Shown here one piece after another: positions 6,947 through 15,746 of a DNA stretch of 50,552 bases. The first letter of the stretch is position 1. Each line of letters opens with the position of its first letter. The stretch covers positions 169,853 to 220,404 of the forward strand of contig JAQUST010000001.1 of assembly GCA_028710495.1 (NCBI GenBank), read 5' to 3'. Below the pieces are notes generated by a model. That model was given only the letters and a program-made list of their open reading frames with translations, did not search any database and was not told the origin of the DNA. The DNA is from Clostridia bacterium. GTDB lineage: Bacteria; Bacillota; Clostridia; Christensenellales; CAG-917. The position numbers were made by a program, and so were the translations under genes.

Positions 6947-8818
6947 CTATTTGATAGAGTCCATTTTTTCTTCCAAACTCAACATTTGCGTGCTGAGATT
7001 TTGAAGTTCCTTGTGACTGTTTATATGTTCAAGCACTCTTGCTTTCAATTTGGCGTTTTCGCTCACGGACTTTGTTATGAGCATTTTTGTGTGTTCATCA
7101 ATATGTAATGAGTGCTTATCCACCGAATCAGGAACAACTGATTTCTTGATGAGGTCATTGTTTTCTCTCTGAGCTTTTTTCAAATGAAGCTCATCGATGT
7201 CACGGCTGTCTTCCCAGTTCCCGAATCCCAAGAGGTCAAATATTCTAGTTTTTGTTCGTGCGGTCAACATACCGTTGTCATCAGACAACAATCCCATATT
7301 CAAAAGTTCTAAAAGCATAGATTTGCGTCCTGCAGTTGTGTCTTCAAGCTCATTTGCAGTATCAAACACGAGATCATCATTGGTGAGGTCATTCGCACAG
7401 AATGCCCTCATTTCAACATCGCCGTTTTCACCCGCAATACGCTTTATGCGTGTTGATGTAGCAAACTGCTTGTACAATCTGAGAATATGTCTGCCCACTT
7501 CACGAACACACGCACGAAGACTGTCTGAAGTCAACGAAATTCTTGTATCGTCCTGCTCAAGTAAAAGCGATATTGCCGAACCACTTGACACATTTGACGG
7601 AACTTGAGAGTAAGTTGTGACCTCACTAACTCCGCTTATCATTATAAATTCAGATAGAAGGCGTTCTTCTTCAATATGGAAATCTGACGGAACTTGCCCG
7701 GCATTAAGCATCATTGGAGGTGTTGAACCTTGTCTATAAATCAATACCTTTCCGGGTGAGAGTCCCTCTTCTTCAAGATTGTCCGTATCGACAGAGCCAT
7801 CTTCAACAGCAAGCACACCCATAGCAATGCGGTTCATAAATTCGTGTTTACGGTTTTTTACGGTATTGTAAGCTCGCTGAACAGGTATAATTCGCTCAAT
7901 AATACTAGTACCGAAAAATCCACCAATAGTATCAAGGCACACCTGTTTGCAAAATGGATATCCTCGTTTTTCGTTTTCACTGTTCATATATGGTAAATCG
8001 CCTTCATACAGCAATTCATCCCCGCCAATAATAATCAACCTGCCATTCGGATATTCAGTTGTTGGCAATTCATATTTTTCTATGACCACAACTGCATCGT
8101 CTTTTTGCTCCGAGTTGACCTCAGGAACAGTTGCGTTGTATCCCAGACCTCCTGCAACAGTCGCATTGTCAAGAGAGAAAACGCTTACACTTGTTCCTTT
8201 GACATCTTTGCCCCAGAATCTTTTTACTTCATCCGTCGAATAAGCTTTCGCATGAATGATAGAACTTTGGGCATGCAATTCAGAAACAGCGAGATTTTCA
8301 GGGAAAAATTCAAAAGGCGGAATAACTGATATAGAAACATCCCCTTCATGCACGGTATTTTGCGAATCCAAAACACGCCCTTTTTCGCTGTCCCAAACAA
8401 TTTTGTAAAACACTGTGCCTGTCGCCTCACTCCACATATTGGCTTGAGTCATAAGCTCATTCCATTTGTTTTCTGCGCAAATAGATTCAAGCAATGCTGT
8501 CGAAAATTTGGCTGATGCTACATCAATATCGTCAGAAGTTGACGGTCTGACACTCACCTTTGCCTTGACTCTCGCCAGCTTAGACAGCCTTGTTTCAATA
8601 ATTGGTGCAATGTGATTGTAAACTTCTCGCTGTTGCCAAAAATACTGTTTACCGTCCTCTTCAATGTCACCGCGGTTTGAAATTGAGCAATATTGGTTTC
8701 CCACAAGAAAATTCATATTCAATCGCCACGACAACTCAAGCGGTCGGCGAGCTTCTCTTCGTCGCTCAAAATCCTCCTTCACACTTGCAACAAGTTCTTC
8801 AGCAATCTTTTGATTCAT
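6947..8818 (-). CDS. Phage portal protein (short-tailed phage type)
   Basis: A 623-residue protein, within the size range of P22/T7-like portals. It starts with helical segments (EDFERRREARRPLELSWRLNMNFLVGNQY). A wing/stem-like region with SVIPPFEFFPENLAVSEL and a long helical region around RAYNTVKNRKHEFMNRIAMG follow. The C-terminal coiled coil (NLSTQMLSLEEKMDSIK) may form a barrel. Portals form the dodecameric DNA gate and dock the terminase. The ATG overlaps the stop of the small zinc-ribbon gene (ATGA), and GAGAGGT lies upstream. Its position after terminase and before scaffold agrees. Confidence 0.8.
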   Translation of the reverse strand: MNQKIAEELVASVKEDFERRREARRPLELSWRLNMNFLVGNQYCSISNRGDIEEDGKQYFWQQREVYNHIAPIIETRLSKLARVKAKVSVRPSTSDDIDVASAKFSTALLESICAENKWNELMTQANMWSEATGTVFYKIVWDSEKGRVLDSQNTVHEGDVSISVIPPFEFFPENLAVSELHAQSSIIHAKAYSTDEVKRFWGKDVKGTSVSVFSLDNATVAGGLGYNATVPEVNSEQKDDAVVVIEKYELPTTEYPNGRLIIIGGDELLYEGDLPYMNSENEKRGYPFCKQVCLDTIGGFFGTSIIERIIPVQRAYNTVKNRKHEFMNRIAMGVLAVEDGSVDTDNLEEEGLSPGKVLIYRQGSTPPMMLNAGQVPSDFHIEEERLLSEFIMISGVSEVTTYSQVPSNVSSGSAISLLLEQDDTRISLTSDSLRACVREVGRHILRLYKQFATSTRIKRIAGENGDVEMRAFCANDLTNDDLVFDTANELEDTTAGRKSMLLELLNMGLLSDDNGMLTARTKTRIFDLLGFGNWEDSRDIDELHLKKAQRENNDLIKKSVVPDSVDKHSLHIDEHTKMLITKSVSENAKLKARVLEHINSHKELQNLSTQMLSLEEKMDSIK

Positions 8819-9135
8819 TTTCTACCTCTCTTTGTTCGAAAACTCGAACGCTTGATTATTGGACTCTCGACATTTTTTTTGTTCTGTTGGTCAAAATCTA
8901 CAGACTTATCTTCATTTTGAATTTGAAAGTCTTCAATTCTTTTTATCGTGCTGTTGTTTGTCGCACGCATTATCATATTTGGAATCCCTTTTGGAACAAG
9001 CAATCGCCCAATTTTCTGATACAATTCTTTTGTGCAATGTTCACACATAAGCAGCGTTTCATCGTGGACTTTCACCATATAATCAAAACCCTCATCACAA
9101 AAATCGCATGAATCACTGTGACTTCCATTTTTCAT
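8815..9135 (-). CDS. Small zinc-ribbon phage protein
   Basis: A 106-residue protein with two cysteine pairs, CDFC (about residues 10-13) and CEHC (about 31-34), which together can bind one zinc. The rest is basic and ends in RTKRGRK, suggesting nucleic-acid contact. It lies between terminase-region genes and portal and overlaps the portal start by 4 bp. AAAGGAGATG precedes the ATG. It might be a packaging accessory or regulatory protein, but I do not recognise a named family. Confidence 0.6.
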   Translation of the reverse strand: MKNGSHSDSCDFCDEGFDYMVKVHDETLLMCEHCTKELYQKIGRLLVPKGIPNMIMRATNNSTIKRIEDFQIQNEDKSVDFDQQNKKNVESPIIKRSSFRTKRGRK

Positions 9136-9158
9136 TTCGCATCTCCTTTCTTTGCAAA

Positions 9159-9479
9159 CTAGCTATGTTTTTTTGTATTCGCCGCCTTGTCAGGTTCTTT
9201 TGCTTTGCGTTTTTTTGCTTCATTTTTCTTTAATTGTTCCAGTAATCGGCATTTTTCTTTTTCTAATTCTTCATCGGTTAGTCCACATACATCATTGTTT
9301 TGCGACAACTCCATATAGGATTTGAGAGCGCTGCTGTCGGGTGGATAGTGTTTCGTGGTTACTTTCCTCTTTGCCAATTCTGCAACACCATCTTCTTTAA
9401 CAATAAATTCCTCCACCACCTCATCAAAGGTATATCCAGTTGCCTTTTTAAGCAGTGTTTTCATAATTTCTTCGTCCAT
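9159..9479 (-). CDS. Putative small terminase-like protein
   Basis: A 106-residue protein. The segment TLLKKATGYTFDEVVEEFIV...KVTTKHYPPDSSALKSYMEL resembles the C-terminal half of small terminase subunits of gut phages, where a PPDxxALKxxL motif is common. The usual N-terminal helix-turn-helix is missing, so it may be a shortened TerS or a related packaging protein. The ATG at 9479 is preferred over GTG at 9488 because AAGGTGGTGATT precedes it. The C-terminal third is charged (KKNEAKKRKAKEPDK). It follows the large terminase gene, whereas TerS usually precedes TerL, so the call is tentative. Confidence 0.4.
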   Translation of the reverse strand: MDEEIMKTLLKKATGYTFDEVVEEFIVKEDGVAELAKRKVTTKHYPPDSSALKSYMELSQNNDVCGLTDEELEKEKCRLLEQLKKNEAKKRKAKEPDKAANTKKHS

Positions 9480-9607
9480 AATCACCACCTTGCCATGTTG
9501 TTGCTATTCATATAAATTGACTTATTAGAAATTCCGTTGTACAAATTGAAAAAAACTTTATTTTTTGTTCTTATCTCGCCTTATCATTTTGCAAGTAAAT
9601 TCTTTTT

Positions 9608-11032
9608 CTAATTAAAATTTCGCCTCAACTCGCGAAAGAGTTTTTCCTTGTCACGGGCAATTGCACTTTTTTCTAGTGTTTTCGCCTTTGCTGCTTCTGG
9701 TTGTGACATAACAAAATATCTAAATTCATCAAGTGAATGGTCATCAGCTTTTTTGGGTCTATCTCCATCTCCCCACCAATAGCTTTTTAGCTCGCGAATA
9801 AGGTTTACGCAGTTTTTGAAGATGAATATTTTTTGCGGTGACGCATTAAATAGTTCTTTTATTCTTGCAATACCGCTGAACATATCCTTGTTTACTCTTG
9901 TGTTAACCAAAATTCCTTTCGAACAAAAGAGTTCGGAAACGCTTTTTGAGCTTGCAAGCGTACGCTGTGAAGCCGCCGAATCAATAAGTGCGTGCAGTCG
10001 CCCACTGCTGTCGCGGTGCCAGCCCAATTTGTCTGCAAGCTCAAAAATCCTTTCCGAGTGCCAGTCAACATCCTTACCTTTGGCATAGTGTTCGCCAACC
10101 ACATATATATTTCCATCAAAATCCACAGCATAAAAATGACAGCTTGTCGGGTTATTCAGTCCGGGGTCAATAGAAATATTTGATTGCCATTCAAATGGAA
10201 TATCAAAAGGTTCAATAATATGTTTTGCAGGGTCAAATTCCGGATACACAAGCCCGGTATTTTCGTGAAACCGTCCGAATCTTCTTGTTTCTTGAGAATC
10301 TTCTGAAGTCGACTTCAGTAAAAGCTCGATTTCATCCTTTGGAAGATACGGGTTGTCCGCCCATTCAATATGTTCACACCAAACCTCAGGATTGTCGAAG
10401 CAGTTGAGCTCAATCTCGTCATAAACCCAGCTCAAACCCTTAAGAGGCGTCATTGTTCCAAAAATATTGCCCGCCTTGTCAAAAACGCGCATTCTGCATT
10501 CATCGTAAATATCCTTTGGCGGTTCTTCATCAAACCAAACAAAATCGAGCGAAGCTCCTTGAAACTTTTCGCGTCCTTGGTCAGCTGATTTGAAACCGAT
10601 TTTAGACAAACCGCCAAAAGAGTTTTTTACGATAATGTGGTCAATAATACCGTATTCAGGCGAACCTTTGCGACCACTTTGCATTACGATATCTTCAATA
10701 TACCGTGGAGAGAGATACTTTAAGATTTTTGCTTGTGCAACATCCCGTTGCACCTCATATGTCACACTGACAATCCAGCCAAAAACATTATCTCGGTTTT
10801 CTCGAAAAGGATGAACTCCTCTTGCCATCCAAACCGCTTCCACCGCTCCGCATTCTGTTTTTCCGCTTCGGTTTCCACCAAACACCCAACGATTGCGAAA
10901 TTTTGATTGATGAAAAAGCATTTGCTTTTCGTGGACAATCGTACGATTGTAGCAAAAAAGCGCATCATGTGTGCGCTTCTTCTGCTCTGCTTCAATATTC
11001 AAAATTTTAGTTATTGTCTCTTTTTCATCCAT
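9608..11032 (-). CDS. Phage terminase large subunit
   Basis: A 474-residue packaging ATPase/nuclease. The N-terminal ATPase domain has Walker A FGGNRSGKT (about residues 51-59) and Walker B with catalytic acids DFVWFDEEP. The C-terminal RNase H-like nuclease has acidic positions in NISIDPGLNNP, ALIDSAASQ and DDHSLDEFRYF. The length is full for the family. The start is uncertain: ATG at 11032 and an upstream TTG at 11062 are possible, and neither has a recognisable ribosome binding site, unlike every other gene of the cassette. It is the first gene of the phage block and begins only about 60 bp past the terminator of the preceding host gene. Confidence 0.9.
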   Translation of the reverse strand: MDEKETITKILNIEAEQKKRTHDALFCYNRTIVHEKQMLFHQSKFRNRWVFGGNRSGKTECGAVEAVWMARGVHPFRENRDNVFGWIVSVTYEVQRDVAQAKILKYLSPRYIEDIVMQSGRKGSPEYGIIDHIIVKNSFGGLSKIGFKSADQGREKFQGASLDFVWFDEEPPKDIYDECRMRVFDKAGNIFGTMTPLKGLSWVYDEIELNCFDNPEVWCEHIEWADNPYLPKDEIELLLKSTSEDSQETRRFGRFHENTGLVYPEFDPAKHIIEPFDIPFEWQSNISIDPGLNNPTSCHFYAVDFDGNIYVVGEHYAKGKDVDWHSERIFELADKLGWHRDSSGRLHALIDSAASQRTLASSKSVSELFCSKGILVNTRVNKDMFSGIARIKELFNASPQKIFIFKNCVNLIRELKSYWWGDGDRPKKADDHSLDEFRYFVMSQPEAAKAKTLEKSAIARDKEKLFRELRRNFN

Positions 11033-11093
11033 TGCCAACACAATAGCATCATAAAAACGCAAACCGCATACAATTATGACAAAAACATATCAT

Positions 11094-11127
11094 AAAAAAA
11101 GACACGCTATTTGCGTGTCTTTTTTTG
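11094..11127 (-). terminator. Terminator of the secreted-protein gene
   Basis: A perfect stem GACACGC / GCGTGTC with a 5-nt loop, flanked by seven A and seven or more T, 28 bp past the minus-strand stop at 11155. It isolates the host gene from the phage cassette and would work in both directions. The terminase gene therefore needs its own promoter in about 60 bp, and I cannot identify one there. Confidence 0.9.
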
Positions 11128-11154
11128 ATTAGTTTATGTTCTTTCAAATGTTGA

Positions 11155-12102
11155 TTATCTGTCTTCATCACGGTAATCGCGCGGTCGATAGCCGTCATCA
11201 CGATCTCGACGGTTGTCGTTTCTGCCATAATCATTTGCATATCGCGGGTCATCATAGCGATTTCCGCTCCTATATGAATTGTCGTATCTCGATGATTCGG
11301 TCATTCTACGCGAACGGTTGTCATAAGTGTCGGGACGCTTCCGTGGCTTAAACAATAAAATTATGATAAGAACTGCAGGAACTATAATGCCTATTATAAG
11401 AATAGTTTTAACAATCGAATCATTTCCAAACGGTGAAATGCTTGGCACAACGCCATCGGCGACATCGCCTTCGTTCAATGCGGCTTGCGCATTCAAAGTC
11501 ACTTGATGAAGCGGTATTGTGAAAGCTGCCACATTGGATTTCAAAATTTCGCCGTAAACTGTTTCATCAGCCTTCGCACATTTAACAAATACTTTTGTAG
11601 TGTCTATTACTCCGTTTGAGTCGCAAACTTCACCCATATAGTTTATTGCCCATGAGCTGTCAACACTGCTATTTGAAATACTTGAAGCCGTGCTACCGAC
11701 ATAAGTCAATGCAAGCGCAGGAGCTTCACCAACAGTGTCAATAGTTGCATTTTCAGTGATTGCGGGAGCTGTTTCAAAATCTGAAACAAACACATATCCA
11801 TTTAGGCCATTGTAGCTGACAGGGTAACTGTCGCCCAATCTGACAGACAACTTTTTCTCACCCGTAACTTTCAAATAGTATGTTGTTGGCAAATAAAATA
11901 TCGGGTCAAAGCTTGCTCCGTCACAAAATGGAATTGCAGAAACCGACGCACTAGTCAGGCTTGAAAGTTCTGTTTCGTCGGGGATTTCAATATAAGTGTT
12001 TGCATCAGCAAGAGCAACATCATTTGTAGCAAAAGACAGCACTCCAAATGAGAGTGTGAGTGTTATAGCTATTAAAATTGAAAATGTGAGTAGTTTTTTC
12101 AT
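11155..12102 (-). CDS. Secreted, membrane-anchored protein of unknown function
   Basis: A 315-residue protein with a clear Sec signal peptide (KKLLTFSILIAITLTLSFGV, cleavage probably near residue 32). The extracellular region spans about residues 33-220 and has beta-rich parts that could be SH3-like (KLSVRLGDSYPVSYNGLNGYVFVSD). A membrane anchor lies at about residues 228-250 (VKTILIIGIIVPAVLIIILLF). The cytoplasmic tail is a striking low-complexity sequence rich in Arg, Asp, Tyr and Asn (RYDDPRYANDYGRNDNRRDRDD). The tail may be disordered and bind other proteins or nucleic acid. I recognise no named family. It has its own terminator and is separated by 142 bp from the lipid kinase gene upstream. 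Confidence 0.7.
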   Translation of the reverse strand: MKKLLTFSILIAITLTLSFGVLSFATNDVALADANTYIEIPDETELSSLTSASVSAIPFCDGASFDPIFYLPTTYYLKVTGEKKLSVRLGDSYPVSYNGLNGYVFVSDFETAPAITENATIDTVGEAPALALTYVGSTASSISNSSVDSSWAINYMGEVCDSNGVIDTTKVFVKCAKADETVYGEILKSNVAAFTIPLHQVTLNAQAALNEGDVADGVVPSISPFGNDSIVKTILIIGIIVPAVLIIILLFKPRKRPDTYDNRSRRMTESSRYDNSYRSGNRYDDPRYANDYGRNDNRRDRDDGYRPRDYRDEDR

Positions 12103-12244
12103 TGTAATTATTATACACTAATTATATTGGTTATAAAAGTCTTTAATAACAGTATTTGACTAAAAAAATTGAAATCCGCTTCAATTCATTTTCAAAATTT
12201 GCTTTGCTGCTGGTTTATTGCAAATTAAAAAATCTGTTAACTTA

Positions 12245-13105
12245 TCAAATTCCAATAAGCTTTATCGGGCATGTCAAAGGTGCAACTTCAATCAAAAACT
12301 TCCCTTCAACAATTTGTGCTTCGCCATCAAAACAAAATGTTTGCGGAGTTTCAAGCGAAACTTTTGCCGTCGAAATCGGAACAAAAACTATATTTTTAGT
12401 AGTTTTTGCCTTGCTGATTCCCATAAAGAATACTCGAAACATAGGGAAGAATATTTTAATTTTTGCGAGCAATCCACTTCCCTTTGGAGCTTTTATCAAT
12501 AACATATGGAGTTTTCCGTCATTAGGTTCAAATAGCCTATTAAAACTAAATCCAAAACAACGGTTTGAATCTATAAACATAGCCAAAGTATACACATCTT
12601 CGAAAATTCCGTTGTCGGTTTCAAATTTTGCCGCAATGTGCGCCACCTTATAGCACCTTAGCACATCACCAAAATATGCTACCAACTTAAAGCGTTTTTT
12701 GAGTTCGGGAGAAGTTTTGACACCGATTGAAGTGAAAGTTCCTGTTGCGGCAACATAAGCAAAGCGATTGCCTGCCAACACACCGGTTTCAGTCAGCATC
12801 AGTTTTTTGTTATATTTTTTTTTAAGGGTTTTGCCAACCTCATTTAGTGTCCCGCTTGGGCAATAAAATATTTCAATATCTTTTCCTGCAACTTTTCTGA
12901 GCACACTATTCAAAGTGCCGTCACCGCCATAAACCGCAACTGCATCAGCGCCGCATATATCAAATGTATCCGCTTTATTCTTGATATGGCATACTCGAAG
13001 AATTTCATATTCATTGGACAAATTGCCGATAACTTTTTTCTCGTCGACTCTGCCAGCGTTCCCGCTAAGAATATTCAAAACCACCACAATTCTTTTCTTC
13101 TGCAT
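12245..13105 (-). CDS. Diacylglycerol/lipid kinase family protein
   Basis: A 286-residue protein of the DAGK catalytic family. The N-terminal nucleotide-binding part has NILSGNAG (about residues 11-18) and the signature GGDGTLN (about residues 60-66). PSGTLNEVGKTL follows, and the C-terminal beta-sandwich contains TGVLAGNRFAYVAATGTF. These kinases phosphorylate diacylglycerol, undecaprenol or related lipids at the inner membrane face. The family motif usually reads GTxNDxA, and here the position reads GTLNEVG, so substrate preference is uncertain. Length is near the usual 290-310. There is no strong ribosome binding site before the ATG, and the gene appears to stand alone. Confidence 0.85.
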   Translation of the reverse strand: MQKKRIVVVLNILSGNAGRVDEKKVIGNLSNEYEILRVCHIKNKADTFDICGADAVAVYGGDGTLNSVLRKVAGKDIEIFYCPSGTLNEVGKTLKKKYNKKLMLTETGVLAGNRFAYVAATGTFTSIGVKTSPELKKRFKLVAYFGDVLRCYKVAHIAAKFETDNGIFEDVYTLAMFIDSNRCFGFSFNRLFEPNDGKLHMLLIKAPKGSGLLAKIKIFFPMFRVFFMGISKAKTTKNIVFVPISTAKVSLETPQTFCFDGEAQIVEGKFLIEVAPLTCPIKLIGI

Positions 13106-13213
13106 ATTTTAATATTTTACCACAATACTCCAGTTTAGACAATAGTCTTTTAAATTTCAATTCTGAAAAATCGATTTTTCCAAAAAAACTTGCTACCCTG
13201 TCAACCCACGCTC

Positions 13214-13271
13214 AATTCATTTGTTTGGCAAATACCTTTCGCATCTAATTCATTTGTTTGACAAATACCTT
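13214..13271. promoter_or_regulatory. Duplicated operator-like site before the ABC operon
   Basis: Two nearly identical 25-bp boxes, AATTCATTTGTTTGgCAAATACCTT at 13214 and the same with a at 13247, are spaced exactly 33 bp apart, about three helical turns. Each contains the dyad ATTTG-N-CAAAT. Binding sites on one DNA face are typical of a cooperative repressor or activator. The second box contains a consensus -35 sequence (TTGACA), so a bound protein would directly affect the promoter. Confidence 0.6.
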
Positions 13272-13285
13272 ATTAGTGTTATCAT
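13258..13285 (+). promoter_or_regulatory. Probable promoter of the ABC/Ig-like operon
   Basis: TTGACA (13258-13263), a 16-bp spacer, then TATCAT (13280-13285) lie about 50 bp before the ATG of the ATPase gene. The -35 hexamer is embedded in the second operator-like box. A separate TATAAT at 13288 has no matching -35. Confidence 0.5.
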
Positions 13286-13337
13286 AGTATAATAATATAT
13301 ATGTAAATTTATAATCAAAGCTAAAAATGGAGCATTT

Positions 13338-14069
13338 ATGCCACAAACTGTCGTAAAAATAGACAATCTATCCAAGAAATACAGTTCAAAATCAGACTAT
13401 GCAATACAAAACTTGTCATTCGAATTCAATGAAGGCGAAGTTGTTGGAGTTCTCGGGCACAACGGTGCCGGGAAATCAACCACGCTTAAATGTATGACAG
13501 GAATGTTGCCATTTGACAAAGGCGAAATTGAGATATGCGGATATTCACTCAAAACAAACCCTATTGAAGCAAAACAGAATTTTGGATTTGTAAGCGACAA
13601 CCACGCAGTGTTTGAGAGAATGACAGGTCGTGAGTATTTGAATTTTATGGCAGACATTTATTATGTAGAGCCGAATCTCCGTGATGAAAGAATTCAACAG
13701 TTTCAAGAAATTTTTAATCTTGGCAAGTCAATAAATTATATTATAAACTCCTATTCTCATGGAATGAAACAAAAAATTTGCCTTATGGGTTCACTTATTC
13801 ATCAACCGAAACTTTGGATTTTGGATGAACCATTGACTGGACTTGATGCTAAAGTCTCAATGTCACTTCGCAATTATATTTTATCTTACCGTGATTTGGG
13901 CAACACAGTAATTTTTTCGACTCACAATCTTGATATTGTGGAAAAAGTCTGCACGCGGGCAATAATAATTAGTAATGGAAAATTAATACACGATGTTTCG
14001 CTTGCTGATTTCAAAAAATCTAACGATATATCTTTTGAAGAATTTGCGCTTGCCAACATTGGGGGTTAG
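13338..14069 (+). CDS. ABC transporter ATP-binding protein
   Basis: A 243-residue ATPase with Walker A GHNGAGKST (about residues 39-47), a Q-loop region around NFGFVSDNHAVF, signature YSHGMKQK, Walker B LWILDEP and a switch histidine in STHN. The sequence is closest to the multidrug/antibiotic or Na-export type of ABC-2 systems. GGAG precedes the ATG by 5 nt. It abuts the permease gene with no spacing (stop TAG directly followed by ATG). The operon is first in a three-gene unit behind the duplicated operator-like site. The substrate is unknown. Confidence 0.9.
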   Translation: MPQTVVKIDNLSKKYSSKSDYAIQNLSFEFNEGEVVGVLGHNGAGKSTTLKCMTGMLPFDKGEIEICGYSLKTNPIEAKQNFGFVSDNHAVFERMTGREYLNFMADIYYVEPNLRDERIQQFQEIFNLGKSINYIINSYSHGMKQKICLMGSLIHQPKLWILDEPLTGLDAKVSMSLRNYILSYRDLGNTVIFSTHNLDIVEKVCTRAIIISNGKLIHDVSLADFKKSNDISFEEFALANIGG

Positions 14070-15746
14070 ATGAAAGGACACTTTCTTACTCTTATGAAAA
14101 AACAGCTTTTTGAGGATTTTGCCTTTACGAAGCGGAAAAAAAGAATTGACATTCTCGGCATATTCTTATCACTTTTTTTGGCTGCCTTCTTTGTCGGTGT
14201 AGTTGGTTATGTTTTTTCAAAATTCATTCCAGTCTATTCTTCAATAAATTTTAATCATATATATGATCCGAACGCACGCGAATTTGAAATTCTTACAGTT
14301 GTTTATTCAGCAGTTTTATTAACAGGTGTTTTGTCTGCAATTAGGAATATCAACAACAGCATTTTTGAGAGTGATGACATCAAAGTGTTGGTCTATCTTC
14401 CCATAAAGCCCGCCGCCCTTCTTGCCACAAAACTTGTAGGCGCATATATAAAATCGCTTATAACAACAGTCTTGATTGTAGTTCCTGTCAATATCACATT
14501 TGCCGTAGTCAGCGGAGCGCCATTCTATTATGGCTTTATGACTATTATCATTTGCTTAATTCTACCATTACTAAATATTGCCTTTGCTACAATTTTTGCT
14601 CTTCCCGCTTATTATTTGAAACGCATTTTGGGAAGTCAATATCTAATTACCCTTATTCTGCTTGTTGCACTTTTGGCTGTCATATTTTGGGCATACTCGG
14701 CAATTTTGACAACACTCAAAACACTACTTGAAAACCGCGACCTCACTCTATTTTTCAATCATGATAATATGTCTGCTATTATCACGACAACAAAATTTTT
14801 GTTTCCTGCAAATCTAGTTGCAAACATTTTGCTTCGCCGTGACTTGCTTTTTAGCTCTATCATTTTGATTGGAATTATTGCAATCAGCAGTGGTATAGGT
14901 TTTATCTTTGTAAAAGTTCTGCTTTCAAATGCTATGCAACAACGCTATCAAAGCAATATCCGCTTTGTTTACCATAAGCGTGAGCGCCAAGCACGCAAAA
15001 GCAATGTATTTTTTGCGCTGTCACGAAAAGAGTTTTTGAGTGTACTCCGTGTCCCAAGTTATGCTTTCCAATATTTCGCTATGGCAATCATTATGCCTCT
15101 TATGGTATATTTTTCATTATCGTTGCTCGTATCGCTCGTAAAAAATCTTATGTTTATTGATTGTTCATTTGAACTTTGCATTTTTGTTATTATTATCTTT
15201 AGTGTATTGACAAACACTTTTTGCGCAACAAATATAAGCCGTGACGGACAAATGTTTTTTGTTTCAAAGACATTGCCATTCACTCACCGTCAAATTGTGT
15301 TCACTAAAATATTCTTCTGTGCAATTGTCTCAGTTATTTCTCTGCTAGCCTGCGCTATATTAGTTAGCATATTAGGTTATGTATCAGCTTGGCAAGCAGT
15401 ATTTATTTTCTTTGTAACCTTGTGCTTATCGTTTGCACAAATTGCGTTTGCAACAAGATTGGATTTCAACCATCCGCATTTTTCGAGTGAAGAAGACGGA
15501 GAAATAAAAGAAAGCAATTCCACAATCTCCACAATAATAGTGCTAGGACTTTTATTTGCTGTTATTATCGGAGGTCTTTCACTTTTCCTGTCATTATTCT
15601 TGAAACTAAAATATATAGATTTTGTTGGCAACCTTCCGACCTACTTTATAGTTGGGTTTTGTGCTATTATTATGTTGGGTAGTGGAATTTACTATCTTTT
15701 AAGAGGTCTTGACAAAAAATATTATGAGGAGGAACAAACAAAATGA
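14070..15746 (+). CDS. ABC transporter permease (large ABC-2-like exporter)
   Basis: A 558-residue integral membrane protein with about 12 hydrophobic segments. These include pairs near residues 30-55, 85-105, 130-175, 190-220, 270-295 and a second bundle at about 330-550. Length and layout match the putative ABC exporter permeases of about 550 residues found in Clostridia, which look like fused half-permeases. A charged loop, YHKRERQARKSNVFFALSRKEF, separates the two halves. The gene is translationally linked to both neighbours: it follows the ATPase immediately and overlaps the Ig-like gene by 4 bp (ATGA). It would form the membrane channel for the ATPase. Confidence 0.85.
   Translation: MKGHFLTLMKKQLFEDFAFTKRKKRIDILGIFLSLFLAAFFVGVVGYVFSKFIPVYSSINFNHIYDPNAREFEILTVVYSAVLLTGVLSAIRNINNSIFESDDIKVLVYLPIKPAALLATKLVGAYIKSLITTVLIVVPVNITFAVVSGAPFYYGFMTIIICLILPLLNIAFATIFALPAYYLKRILGSQYLITLILLVALLAVIFWAYSAILTTLKTLLENRDLTLFFNHDNMSAIITTTKFLFPANLVANILLRRDLLFSSIILIGIIAISSGIGFIFVKVLLSNAMQQRYQSNIRFVYHKRERQARKSNVFFALSRKEFLSVLRVPSYAFQYFAMAIIMPLMVYFSLSLLVSLVKNLMFIDCSFELCIFVIIIFSVLTNTFCATNISRDGQMFFVSKTLPFTHRQIVFTKIFFCAIVSVISLLACAILVSILGYVSAWQAVFIFFVTLCLSFAQIAFATRLDFNHPHFSSEEDGEIKESNSTISTIIVLGLLFAVIIGGLSLFLSLFLKLKYIDFVGNLPTYFIVGFCAIIMLGSGIYYLLRGLDKKYYEEEQTK

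Noticed and set aside
1-11100. Complete prophage
   Set aside because: No integrase, repressor, replication or lysin gene, and no convincing att repeat could be matched between the two ends in the window.
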